A DNA stretch of 64,000 bases from Bradyrhizobium sp. AZCC 1721 (GCF_036924715.1 NZ_JAZHSB010000001.1:6749001-6813000), one strand, 5' to 3'; positions 27,224-35,650 are shown, numbered from the stretch's first letter. Notes: a model not told the origin generated them from the sequence alone. A program made the numbers and translations.

Positions 27224-29021
27224 CTAGTGAACTGGCAACGGCGGATGCGGGATCGCCGTCAGCAATTCCTTGGTGTAGGCGTCCTGCGGATCGCCGAGCA
27301 CACGCTCCGACGAGCCCTGCTCGACGATTCGCCCCGCCCGCATCACGATGACACGATCGCAAAGCAGACGCACCACATTCAGATCATGCGACACGAACAA
27401 ATAGCTCATGCCCATCGACGCTTTCAGATCCTGTAGTAGATTGAGCACCACGGCCTGCACGGAGACGTCGAGCGCCGCGGTTGGCTCGTCGAGGATCACG
27501 AGTTTCGGATGCAGCGCGATTGCGCGAGCGATGCCGACGCGGGCTTTTTGGCCGCCGGACAGTTGATGCGGGAAACGATCGAGCAGATCGACGGGCAGGC
27601 CGACCAAACCGGCGAGCTTCTCGCAGCGAGCGCGCAGCGCGTCGCGCCCCTTGATGTCGCCGAGCTGCAGAAGCGGATCGGCAATGGCGCGTGCCGCGGT
27701 GAAGCGCGGGTTGAGGCTGTCGGTCGGATCCTGGAACACCATCTGAATGCTCTTGCGCAGCGGCAGCCGCGCAAAGGCCTGCGGCAGGATGGCGCCGATC
27801 TCCTCGCCGTCGAAACTGATGCGCCCGGAGGTCTGATCCAATAGCCGCATCACCATCATCGACGTCGTCGATTTGCCGCAGGCCGGATTCGCCGACGAGG
27901 CCAACGCTCTCGCCGTGGCCGACGGTGAAGCTGATGCCGTCAACGGCGCGGAAGACTTCCGCCTCCACCGGCGGCTTGCGAGAGAACAGTTTTGACAGCA
28001 CCGCGCTTGCGCCCTGGCGCGGGTATTCTTTCACCAACTTCTCGACGAGAAGTAGAGGCTTCTCCATCTCCCCGCTCTTCGCAGGGAGAGGGTCGGGGTG
28101 AGGGGCGGCCTCCGCGAGCACGATGCGCGGAGAGTCCCCCTCACCCGCCGCACTTCGTGCGACGGCCTCTCCCCGCGTGCGGGGAGAGGCTAAAACCTCC
28201 TCCTCCGGAAGCAGATCCCGCAACGACACGCCGATCCGCGGCGTCGCGCGCATCAGCTTCTTGGTGTAGGCGTGCTCGGGCTTTGCAAAGATGTCCGCCG
28301 ACTTCGCGGTCTCCACCACTCGGCCCTTCTCCATCACCACCACGCGGTCGCAGTAGGCGGCGGCGAGGCCCAGATCGTGCGTGATCAGGATCGTCGACAT
28401 GTGCCGGCGCTTTGTCAGCTCCACGATCAGGTCCATCACGGCTTTCTGCGTGGTGACGTCGAGTCCCGTCGTCGGCTCGTCCGCGATCAAAAGCTGCGGA
28501 TTGCAGGCCAGCGCCAGCGCGATCACGACGCGCTGGCACATGCCGCCCGAAAGTTCGAACGGATAGGCATGATAACGCTCGCGCGGACGGGCGATCTTGA
28601 CCTGCTCCAGCGCCTCGATCGCCTTCTCGCCGCGATCGCTGGCTGCGCTCTGCACGTGCTGGCGCAGCACGTCCTCGATCTGGTCGCCGACCTTGCGGAT
28701 CGGGTTGAGCGCGGCGCGCGGGTTCTGGAAGATCATCGAGATTTCACGGCCGCGCAAATCGCGCATCTCGTTTTCGCTCGCGGCCTTGACGTCGATGCCG
28801 GAGAACATCACCGAACCGTCGGCGATCCTGCCGGCGCGGTCGAGGATCCGCATCACGGCATATGACGTCACCGACTTGCCGGAGCCGGATTCGCCGACGA
28901 TGCCGAGCGTCTCGCCCTTGGCAACTGAAATGTTGACATGCTGCACGGCCTTGACGATGCCGCGTCGCGTGGTGAACTCGACGGTGAGGTCGTTGACGTC
29001 GAGCAGGGGCTGGGCGGTCAT
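27224..29021 (-). pseudogene. Fused dipeptide-type ABC transporter ATPase (DppD-DppF in one chain), frameshifted in the second Walker A
   Basis: It starts at ATG 29021 after GGAGG. The first ATPase has GESGSGKSV near residue 41, LSGGMCQRVVIALAL near 160 and LLIADEPTTGLD. A linker of about 90 residues follows, then a second ATPase. The frame breaks at GESG|CGKSTT: one extra base in + strand GG (27881-27882) turns it into GESGLRQIDD. Deleting it gives an intact protein of about 598 aa ending LSGGQKARVGIARAI...HPPLPVH. The total of 1798 bp is one over a multiple of three. It may be a sequencing error; if real, peptide-type uptake would be lost. The linker contains an inserted palindromic repeat. 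Confidence 0.82.
28067..28189. repeat. Palindromic repeat inside a coding sequence (interdomain linker), in frame
   Basis: Arms TCTCCCCGC...GGGAGAG and CTCTCCCCGC...GCGGGGAGAG enclose GGGGTGAGGGG-type and CCCCCTCACCC segments. The layout is like the 29135 and 31237 copies but more diverged. It is 123 bp (41 codons) and keeps the ATPase frame open, translating to ASPRTRGEAVARSAAGEG and PHPDPLPAKSGE. Confidence 0.7.
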
Positions 29022-29134
29022 GACGACCTCCGCAAAAATATCGAAAACAACCCCATGCAAAGTAGAACGAGGTTGGATTCACTGGATAATCTTCGAGAGT
29101 GATTCGCGCGTAAGTTGGGCACAACTCTCTCATT

Positions 29135-29239
29135 CCCTCCCCCCTTGCGGGGGAGGGGCAGGGAGAGGGGTAGCCACAAACTCCCATCTCTCCCGCGGCC
29201 ACCCCTCTCCCCAACCCTCCCCCGCAAGGGGGGAGGGAG
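29135..29239. repeat. Palindromic repeat, 'ccctccccccttgcggggg' family
   Basis: Outer arms CCCTCCCCCCTTGCGGGGGA and its near reverse complement CCTCCCCCGCAAGGGGGGAG, with inner GGGAGAGGGGT and ACCCCTCTCCC. It lies between the permease (dppC) and ATPase genes of the transporter operon, so it would be present in the polycistronic mRNA. Confidence 0.85.
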
Positions 29240-29265
29240 CGCAGCTGCGAGCGTGGAGACACCCA

Positions 29266-30165
29266 TCACGTCCTCCGCTGCGGATCGACGATGTCGCGCA
29301 GGCCGTCGCCGAGCAAATTGAAGCAGAACACCGCAATCATCAGCGCCAACCCCGGAAACAGCGCGATCCACCATTCGCCCGACACCATGAAGGTGGCGCC
29401 TTCCGCGACCATGATGCCCCATTCCGCCGTCGGCGGCCGCACACCGAGCCCGATGAAGGAGAGGCCTGCGGCGTTGAGGATCGCGTAGCCCATGGTCAGC
29501 GACATCTGCACGATCATGATCGGCATGATGTTGGGCAGGATGTGCACCAGCAGGATCCGCATCTCGCCATTGCCTGACAGCCGCGCCGCCTGCACGAAGC
29601 CGGCGTTGCGGCGCACATTGGCTTCGGCGCGGGCGACGCGGGCATAGAGCGGAAAGTTCACGATCGCCGTGGCGAAAATGATGTTCTGCACGGTATTGCC
29701 GAGTGCCGCCACGATGCCCATTGCCAGCACGAACAGCGGAAACGCCATGATGGTGTCGGCGATGCGCCCGACGATGCGGTCGGTCCAGCCGCCGAAATAG
29801 CCGGCGGCGATGCCGGCCAGTCCGCCCATCAGGAACACCAGCCCCACCGAGGCGATCGCGATGAAGGTATCGAGCCTTGTGGCGACGATGACGCGGCTGA
29901 AGATATCGCGGCCCAATTGGTCCGTGCCGAACCAATGCGCCGCCGACGGCGGCTTCAACGCCGCAGCGGTATCGCTGGCGAGCGGATCGTAGGGAACGAT
30001 GTAGGGGCCGAAGATCGCGGCAAACAGGATGATGACGAGCAAACCGAAAGCAAAGGCGGTGACGCGGTTCTCGCCGAGCACGTAGCCGATATGCTCGAAC
30101 ATCGCCGCCAAACCCGAGGTGCGGGCGGGAGCAGCAGGTTCAACGGCAGGCGCAACGCTACTCAT
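29266..30165 (-). CDS. dppC: Peptide-type ABC transporter permease DppC
   Basis: A 299-aa inner-membrane permease. The first transmembrane segment near residue 40 is FAFGLLVIILFAAIFGPYIV. The OppC/DppC signature HWFGTDQLGRDIFSRVI appears near 75. The EAA loop (ARAEANVRRNAGFVQAARLSGNGEMRILLVHILPNIMP) near 170 contacts the ATPase. It follows dppB by 9 bp. Confidence 0.9.
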   Translation of the reverse strand: MSSVAPAVEPAAPARTSGLAAMFEHIGYVLGENRVTAFAFGLLVIILFAAIFGPYIVPYDPLASDTAAALKPPSAAHWFGTDQLGRDIFSRVIVATRLDTFIAIASVGLVFLMGGLAGIAAGYFGGWTDRIVGRIADTIMAFPLFVLAMGIVAALGNTVQNIIFATAIVNFPLYARVARAEANVRRNAGFVQAARLSGNGEMRILLVHILPNIMPIMIVQMSLTMGYAILNAAGLSFIGLGVRPPTAEWGIMVAEGATFMVSGEWWIALFPGLALMIAVFCFNLLGDGLRDIVDPQRRT

Positions 30166-30174
30166 CTTTGAACC

Positions 30175-31188
30175 TCACCCCTCAAGCCGCACGCGTGGAT
30201 CGATCACGCCGTAGAGAATGTCGATGACCAGATTGAGCAGCACGTACATGACCGCCATGGTCAGCACGAAGCCCTGCACCGGCGCGAAGTCCGACGAGAT
30301 CAGCGCTTCCACCGCATAGGAACCGATGCCGGGCCACGCGAACACCTTCTCGACCAGCACGTTGGCCCCGAGCAGAAACGAGAACACCATGCTGAGCGTG
30401 GTTATGACGGGCAGCATCGCGTTGCGGAACGCGTAGGTGACGATCACGGTCGATGGAGAAAGCCCGCTGGCGCGCGCGGTGCGGACGAAGTCAGAGGCCA
30501 GCACCGCCAGCATCGAGGCCCGCGTCATGCGCGCAATCGGCGCCAGCGAGAAGACCGCCAGCGTCGCCGCCGGCAGGATGAGCTGGCTCAGCGCCGAACG
30601 AAACGTCTCGAACTCGCGCGCGATCAGGGCGTCGATGAGATAGAGACCGGTCACGGTCGGCGGCGCGCTGTAGAACACGTCGAGCCGGCCGAGCGGTGCC
30701 GGCGACCAGCCGAGCCTGAAATAGAACAAGTACACCAGCACGAGGCCAGTAAAGAACACCGGCAGCGATACGCCGGCCGTTGTCGTGATCCGGCAGAGGT
30801 GATCGATCCACGAGCCCGGCCGGGTCGCGGCGAGCACGCCGAGCGGAATCGCGATCGTGATCGAGACGATGAGGCCGAGCAGCGTCAGTTCGGCAGACGC
30901 CGGCAGGCGGTTGCGGATTTCGGTCGCAACCGGCTGGCCTGTGGTCAGCGAGTTGCCGAAATCGCCATGCGCGAGATCGTTGGTGTAGCGGAAGAACTGC
31001 TCAATCAACGGCTTGTCGAAGCCGAGTTTCTTGCGGATCTGCTCGATCGCTTCCTTGCTCGCAGCGGGCCCGGCGAAATAGGCGGCGGGATCGCCCGGCA
31101 GCGCGCGCGTCAGCAGGAAGGTGACGATCACGACCCCGATGAGCGAGGGTAGAGCAAACATCAGCCGCTTGCCGATCATGGTCAACAT
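30175..31188 (-). CDS. dppB: Peptide-type ABC transporter permease DppB
   Basis: A 337-aa inner-membrane permease. It has the DppB/OppB start (MIGKRLMFALPSLIGVVIVTFLLTRALPGDPA) and a periplasmic loop with LGFDKPLIEQFFRYTNDLAHGDFG near 55-75. About six transmembrane helices follow, then an EAA loop (RMTRASMLAVLASDFVRTARASGLS) near 225 and a C-terminal DILYGVIDPRVRL. It pairs with DppC. Confidence 0.9.
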   Translation of the reverse strand: MLTMIGKRLMFALPSLIGVVIVTFLLTRALPGDPAAYFAGPAASKEAIEQIRKKLGFDKPLIEQFFRYTNDLAHGDFGNSLTTGQPVATEIRNRLPASAELTLLGLIVSITIAIPLGVLAATRPGSWIDHLCRITTTAGVSLPVFFTGLVLVYLFYFRLGWSPAPLGRLDVFYSAPPTVTGLYLIDALIAREFETFRSALSQLILPAATLAVFSLAPIARMTRASMLAVLASDFVRTARASGLSPSTVIVTYAFRNAMLPVITTLSMVFSFLLGANVLVEKVFAWPGIGSYAVEALISSDFAPVQGFVLTMAVMYVLLNLVIDILYGVIDPRVRLEG

Positions 31189-31236
31189 GATCCGCTCCCG
31201 GTGATGAGACGAGGTGCTGCCGCAGGCGCAATTGCG

Positions 31237-31340
31237 CTCCCTCCCCCCTTGCGGGGGAGGGCTGGGGAGAGGGGTGGCGGCAACGGCGGGGCGTGTGGCT
31301 TACCCCTCTCCCCGTCCCTCCCCCGCAAGGGGGGAGGGAG
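31237..31340. repeat. Palindromic repeat, 'ccctccccccttgcggggg' family
   Basis: It has the same arms as the 29135-29239 copy: CTCCCTCCCCCCTTGCGGGG and its reverse complement, with inner GGGGAGAGGGGT and ACCCCTCTCCCC. It lies between the binding-protein gene and dppB on the transcript. Confidence 0.85.
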
Positions 31341-31416
31341 TGAGAGAGCATTGCGTCCCTCACAGCAAAAGAGAGCGGAGCAAGTCAGCATTTCGCCTAC
31401 CGCCAGCATCATCCAC

Positions 31417-33039
31417 TCACGCCTTCACCAGCGCGCGATAATCCAGCCTCCGGTGGAACCAGTATTGATAGCCGGACACGTTCTTCTGCATCGCGACGTT
31501 GACGTAGGGCTGATACAGCGGGATGCGCGGGATGTCCTTGAAGGCGAGATCGACGAAGCCTTTGACGTCAGCATCGTATTTGGCCGTGTTGCCAATTGCC
31601 GCCGCGTCGACGGCGCCGTGGATGAATTCGTCCATCGGCTTCGACTGGTAGCTCATGGTGTTGAAGATCGAATTCTTGCCGTCGTAGCACCAGATGAAGA
31701 AATATTCGGGATAGTCGAGCCAGCCGGAGAACACGTTGGTGTAGAGCGGCAGCACCTTCTTGTTCAGTTCGGTGCGCCAGTTGGCGCCGGGGATCTTGTT
31801 GATCGTGGTCTTGATGCCGATTTGCGCCAGGCTCTCCTGCACCAGAACGCAGAGCGGCTCGTTGACACCGGCAAAGCCGAGATCAAACGACAGCGTGGTC
31901 TCAAAACCGTTGGGGTAGCCGGCCTCCGCCAGCAATGCCTTGGCTCTTGCGATATCGGTGACGTATTTGGTCGGCTGCGGCCAGGCCACCTCGGTCGCCT
32001 TGTCGGCTGCGGCGCCGAACATCGGCTTGGCCAGGCCGAACAGCACCGCATCCATGATCTTCTGGTAGGGAATCGCGCAGGCGACGGCCTCGCGGACCTT
32101 GACGTTGTCGAACGGCGCGATCTTGACGTTCATGCCGATATACTGGACGCCGTTGGAATAGGGCACCGAGACGATGTTGAGCTTGCCGCTGTCCTTCAGC
32201 TCGACGAAATCCTTGTTCGGCAGATCGTAGGAAATATCGGCATCGCCGCGCTCCAGCAGCGCGCGGCGGTTGCCGGCCTGCGGCACCATGCGCCAGATCA
32301 CGCGCTTGACCTTCGGCAAGGGACCGCCGACCCAGGCGTCGTTGCGCTCCATGATGACTTCGGTGCCGGCCGTCCACTTCACCACCTTGTAGGCACCGGA
32401 GCCCGCGGTCTGCTGCTTGGTGTATTCGAGGCCCCACGGATCCTTCTCGGTGGCGTTCTTCTTCACCAGCTCGGAATTGACGATGCACGGCACGATGACC
32501 GCGAGATCGGGGATGGTGAGGCGGTCCTTCTTGGCGAAATCGATCCGCACCGTGTTGTCGTCGACGACGACGAACTGCTCGGTCTTGGTCAGCGAGCCCG
32601 CGCCCATCTGGAACGTCGGAAAGCCGCCGACGCTGACGGCGCGATCGAGCGACCATTTGACGTCCTTCGCCGTGACCGGCGCGCCGTCGTGGAATTTCGC
32701 GTTCTTCTTCAATTTGAAGGTCACCGACATGTCGCCGACCTTCATGTCCTCGGCGAGTTCGGGCTTGAACTTGTCGCGGTCGTAATACGGCACGCCGCCC
32801 GGACCGCTCTTCATCTCGTGGCTGATCAGGCGGTCGTAGCAATTCCACGACACCTCATAGCCGGGCACGTTGGTGCCGACGCCGTGAATGTCGAGATTGT
32901 TGGGGCCGCTTTCCGAGACGATCAGCAACGTTTCCGACCGCGCTTGCGCCTTGGCGGAGGACCAAATCGCCGGAGCCGGCGTGAGCGCGCCGGCGGCCGC
33001 CAACCCCGACACGGATTTGAGGAAATCGCGACGCTTCAT
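31417..33039 (-). CDS. Peptide/nickel-type ABC transporter binding protein (SBP family 5)
   Basis: A 540-aa periplasmic protein starting at ATG 33039 with TTGGAG upstream. A twin-arginine signal MKRRDFLKSVSGLAAAGAL indicates folded export by Tat. The SBP_bac_5 fold is recognised from YDRLISHEMKSGPGGVPYYD, LKKNAKFHDGAPVTAKDVKW near 100, and VREAVACAIPYQKIM. It is the first gene of the operon running through the permeases, ATPase, atzG, atzE, atzH and gntR. Its ligand may therefore be the ureido or amide compound degraded by AtzGE rather than a peptide, by inference. A sigma-54 promoter precedes it. Confidence 0.9.
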   Translation of the reverse strand: MKRRDFLKSVSGLAAAGALTPAPAIWSSAKAQARSETLLIVSESGPNNLDIHGVGTNVPGYEVSWNCYDRLISHEMKSGPGGVPYYDRDKFKPELAEDMKVGDMSVTFKLKKNAKFHDGAPVTAKDVKWSLDRAVSVGGFPTFQMGAGSLTKTEQFVVVDDNTVRIDFAKKDRLTIPDLAVIVPCIVNSELVKKNATEKDPWGLEYTKQQTAGSGAYKVVKWTAGTEVIMERNDAWVGGPLPKVKRVIWRMVPQAGNRRALLERGDADISYDLPNKDFVELKDSGKLNIVSVPYSNGVQYIGMNVKIAPFDNVKVREAVACAIPYQKIMDAVLFGLAKPMFGAAADKATEVAWPQPTKYVTDIARAKALLAEAGYPNGFETTLSFDLGFAGVNEPLCVLVQESLAQIGIKTTINKIPGANWRTELNKKVLPLYTNVFSGWLDYPEYFFIWCYDGKNSIFNTMSYQSKPMDEFIHGAVDAAAIGNTAKYDADVKGFVDLAFKDIPRIPLYQPYVNVAMQKNVSGYQYWFHRRLDYRALVKA

Positions 33040-33085
33040 GGGTGATGCTCCAACGCCCGAGGGAAAACGGCTTTGGAACTGGAAT

Positions 33086-33101
33086 CGCAAGGTTCGTGCC
33101 A
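33086..33101 (-). promoter_or_regulatory. Sigma-54 promoter of the transporter-atzGEH-gntR operon
   Basis: On the minus strand TGGCACGAACCTTGCG fits TGGCACG-N4-TTGC exactly; only the last, weakly conserved base differs. The start would fall near 33075, leaving a leader of about 36 bp before ATG 33039. Sigma-54 promoters need an enhancer-binding activator such as NtrC, fitting nitrogen scavenging. Confidence 0.8.
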
Positions 33102-33199
33102 ACGTTTAAGGAAAACTTACTTTCACGCCAACTCATTGATGCTGCTGGCGAATGCGTCCGACGCGAAATGGCGTCCGGGGACGCGGCATCCTGGCGGAT

Positions 33200-33215
33200 T
33201 GCATACAGAGATGCA
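33200..33215. promoter_or_regulatory. Inverted repeat upstream of the sigma-54 promoter, candidate enhancer site
   Basis: TGCATACAGAGATGCA has 5-bp arms TGCAT/ATGCA around 6 bases. It lies roughly 100 bp upstream of the -24 element, the usual distance for an NtrC-type enhancer. It resembles the TGCAC-N-GTGCA pattern only loosely, so the assignment is tentative. Confidence 0.35.
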
Positions 33216-33268
33216 TATTTGCTCAATTAATGTGCAGTCGTTTCGAGCGCTCCATTGCTGTGCTCCGC

Positions 33269-34219
33269 TCAAATTGGCCAGAGCAAATCCTGCAATTCAT
33301 GGAGGTCCGCGGCCTTCTCCTGCCATCCCTCGATGCAGAATGCCCTGACCGGATCGCTGGCCCGATGCAGCAGCATCAGCGCGAGCAGCCGCCGCTTCAG
33401 TTCGGGCGTGATATCTGCGGCTGAATATCCAAAACCCTCGAACAGGCTTCGCACCCGCCGCGGCATGCCGGCGGTCATGAAGGCGCTGGGACCAAGCAGG
33501 TCATACTCGCCCCTCCCTGTCATCACGTCGCCGAAATCGATCAACCCCGCGAGCCGCCAACCCGAACCGCCGCTCAGCAGGAAGTTTTCCGGAATGTATT
33601 CGCCGGTCAGGATCACCGCTGGCCCCTCCAGCGCGACCAGCGAGCTCGCATCGCGCAGCAAATCGTCCAGGCCGTCGAGAAATTTCTGCGGCAATCCGAG
33701 ACGCGCGTGCCGGGCGCGGCACCCTTCGATCTGCCGGCGCATGAAGACATCCCAGCCCGGCTCGATCTGCCCAAGCGGCCCGACGGGAACACGCTGCACC
33801 TCGGCGATGGTCTCGCCAATCTCGGCAAGCAAACGCTCCTTGTCCGCTTCCGGCAGCGATGGCCAGGCATCCACGCCCAACACGCCTGATAGCCGCGTGA
33901 TGACGAGATATGGCCAGCCGTCGCGCTCCCCTTCGGCGACGATTTCGGGGATCGCGACACGAAGCCGTCCGCGAAGCTGCGCGAGCGCGCCACGTTCCGA
34001 GACGAATTGGGCGCGCAGAAATGGCGGAAAGATTTTGAGGATGAGTTTTTCGTCGAGGGCCATGACGAGATTGGTGCCGGTGGAGAAGACGTGCGGCGCT
34101 GCGCACGCCAGGCCATGGCCGCGAGCGATATCGCGCGCGATCGGCAGCCATTGCGCCGGATCGGCGCGAAAGGCGCGGAAGGGCTCGTAGCCGGTAAATG
34201 GCGGCAAAGATGCGGTCAT
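33269..34219 (-). CDS. APH-like phosphotransferase with an altered catalytic loop
   Basis: A 316-aa protein of the aminoglycoside-phosphotransferase/choline-kinase fold. The N-lobe has STGTNLVMALDEKLILKIFP, with Lys as the ATP-phosphate ligand. The hinge is WPYLVITRLSGV. The catalytic loop, normally H-G-D-x4-N, reads TGEYIPEN, so His is replaced by Thr and the catalytic Asp by Glu. The metal-binding Asp is kept in LIDFGDVMTG. The substrate is unknown, and a resistance role should not be assumed. It is separated from the UgpB-like gene by a palindromic repeat. Confidence 0.75.
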   Translation of the reverse strand: MTASLPPFTGYEPFRAFRADPAQWLPIARDIARGHGLACAAPHVFSTGTNLVMALDEKLILKIFPPFLRAQFVSERGALAQLRGRLRVAIPEIVAEGERDGWPYLVITRLSGVLGVDAWPSLPEADKERLLAEIGETIAEVQRVPVGPLGQIEPGWDVFMRRQIEGCRARHARLGLPQKFLDGLDDLLRDASSLVALEGPAVILTGEYIPENFLLSGGSGWRLAGLIDFGDVMTGRGEYDLLGPSAFMTAGMPRRVRSLFEGFGYSAADITPELKRRLLALMLLHRASDPVRAFCIEGWQEKAADLHELQDLLWPI

Positions 34220-34241
34220 GCGGGCACTGAACTTTGTTTGT

Positions 34242-34319
34242 CGTCATTGCGAGCGAAGCGAAGCAATCCATACCTCAGCGCGGAGACAGATGGATTGCTT
34301 CGCTGCGCTCGCAATGACG
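34242..34319. repeat. Palindromic intergenic repeat, 'cattgcgagcgaagc' family, copy 2
   Basis: CGTCATTGCGAGCGAAGCGA and TCGCTGCGCTCGCAATGACG form the outer arms, with AGCAATCCAT and ATGGATTGCT inside. It is the same family as 1047-1132. It lies between two minus-strand genes. Confidence 0.85.
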
Positions 34320-34327
34320 CTGTGAGA

Positions 34328-35650
34328 TTACCGATCCGGGTTGGCCCGCTCGAACTGGCGCAGCAGGCGGTTGCCGCGCTCGACGGCGGCGTCGAGCGCC
34401 GCCTGCACAGTGCGCTTGCCGCTGAAGACCTGCTCCAGCTCGTCTTCGATGGCGTCGCGGATCAGCACAAAGGACCCAAGCCGGATTCCCTTCGAATTCT
34501 CGGTCGGCGGCTTCAAAGTCATCTGCTCGATTCCGATCGCAGTGCCCGGATTGCGATCGTAGAAGCCCTGCGCGCGGGTGAGATCGAAAGCGGCGCGGGT
34601 AATCGGCAGATAGCCGGTGTTCTGGTGCCAGGCGGCCTGAACCTCGGGCTTGGAGAGATAGGCGAAGAACCGCGCAACGCCGGTGTATTCGGCGTGCGGC
34701 CGGTCGCGCAGCACCCATAGCGTGGCGCCGCCGATGATCGAGTTTTGCGGGGCGCCGGCGATGTCGGGCCGGTATGGGATCATGCCGTAGCCGACCTCGA
34801 ATTTGGAATTGGCCTTGATGTCGGCGCGAGTCCCGGAAGAGCCGATGAAGATGGCGCATTCGCCCTTTTGAAAGCGCGGCTCGGCCAATTCCCCGCGGCC
34901 GCTATAGTCGAAAACTTTCGTCGTCTGCCATTCCGCGAGTTGCGCGATGTGCCGAACCACGTCCGGATTGTTGAAGGTCAGCTCGGCATCGAGACCGCCA
35001 AAGCCGTTGCCCCGGGTTGCCAGCGCCAGATTGTGAAAGGCGGAAAAATTCTCGACATGGACCCACGACGGCCAGGATGTGGTGAGCCCGCAGGGCGAGC
35101 CAGCCGCACGCAGGCGCTTCGCCGCGGCGCCGACCTCGGCCCAGGTCTTCGGCGCCACCTCAGGGTCGAGGCCGGCGGCGCGGAACAGATCCTTGTTGTA
35201 GTAGAGGATTGGGGTCGAGACATTGAACGGGAACGAGAGCATATTGCCGGCGACGTCGGAATAGTAGCCGGTCACGGCCGGCAGATATGCCTCCGGCGAG
35301 AACGGCTCCGACTGGTCGCGCATCAACTCGAACACCGGATAGATCGCCCCTTTTGCCGCCATCATGGTTGCGGTGGCGATCTCGTTGACCTGAACGACGG
35401 CGGGCTGGCTTCGCGATCGGAATGCGAAGATCGCCGCCGTCACCGTCGCGGTGTAGTTGCCCTTGTAGGTCGGCACGATCCGGTAGTCGGACTGCGACGC
35501 ATTGAAATCGGCCGCCAGCTTTTCGAGTTGCTTGCCGAGTTCCCCCGACATCGCGTGCCACCACATGATCTCCGTGGCGGCGTGGGCGGGGGACGCAAGC
35601 GCCATGGCGGCGAGCGCTGCGAGTTGCAAGAACCTCAAGGCCGATTTCAC
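34328..35650 (-). CDS. ugpB: UgpB-like ABC transporter binding protein (glycerol-3-phosphate type), orphan
   Basis: A 440-aa periplasmic protein. The signal peptide is LQLAALAAMALASPAHA. SBP_bac_1-family and UgpB features include EIMWWHAMSGELGKQLEKLA at the mature N-terminus, QVNEIATATMMAAKGAIYPV, and FNVSTPILYYNKDLFRAAGL. UgpB delivers sn-glycerol-3-phosphate or its diesters to UgpAEC. Neither permease nor ATPase genes are adjacent here, so it must work with a distant system. The gene is divergent from the phosphorelay operon. Confidence 0.85.
   Translation of the reverse strand: MKSALRFLQLAALAAMALASPAHAATEIMWWHAMSGELGKQLEKLAADFNASQSDYRIVPTYKGNYTATVTAAIFAFRSRSQPAVVQVNEIATATMMAAKGAIYPVFELMRDQSEPFSPEAYLPAVTGYYSDVAGNMLSFPFNVSTPILYYNKDLFRAAGLDPEVAPKTWAEVGAAAKRLRAAGSPCGLTTSWPSWVHVENFSAFHNLALATRGNGFGGLDAELTFNNPDVVRHIAQLAEWQTTKVFDYSGRGELAEPRFQKGECAIFIGSSGTRADIKANSKFEVGYGMIPYRPDIAGAPQNSIIGGATLWVLRDRPHAEYTGVARFFAYLSKPEVQAAWHQNTGYLPITRAAFDLTRAQGFYDRNPGTAIGIEQMTLKPPTENSKGIRLGSFVLIRDAIEDELEQVFSGKRTVQAALDAAVERGNRLLRQFERANPDR

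Noticed and set aside
29135..31340. CRISPR-like array from repeated GC-rich blocks
   Set aside because: Only a few copies exist, they are over 1 kb apart, each is internally palindromic, and there are no short unique spacers or cas genes.
31201..33045. Plus-strand frame of 614 codons across the transporter binding-protein gene
   Set aside because: It starts inside a palindromic repeat and mirrors the binding protein. Its Asp/Val/Arg-rich composition is typical of a reverse frame.
33269..34219. Aminoglycoside resistance gene
   Set aside because: The fold fits, but the catalytic HGD is TGE and there is no mobile or resistance context, so a resistance call is unsupported.
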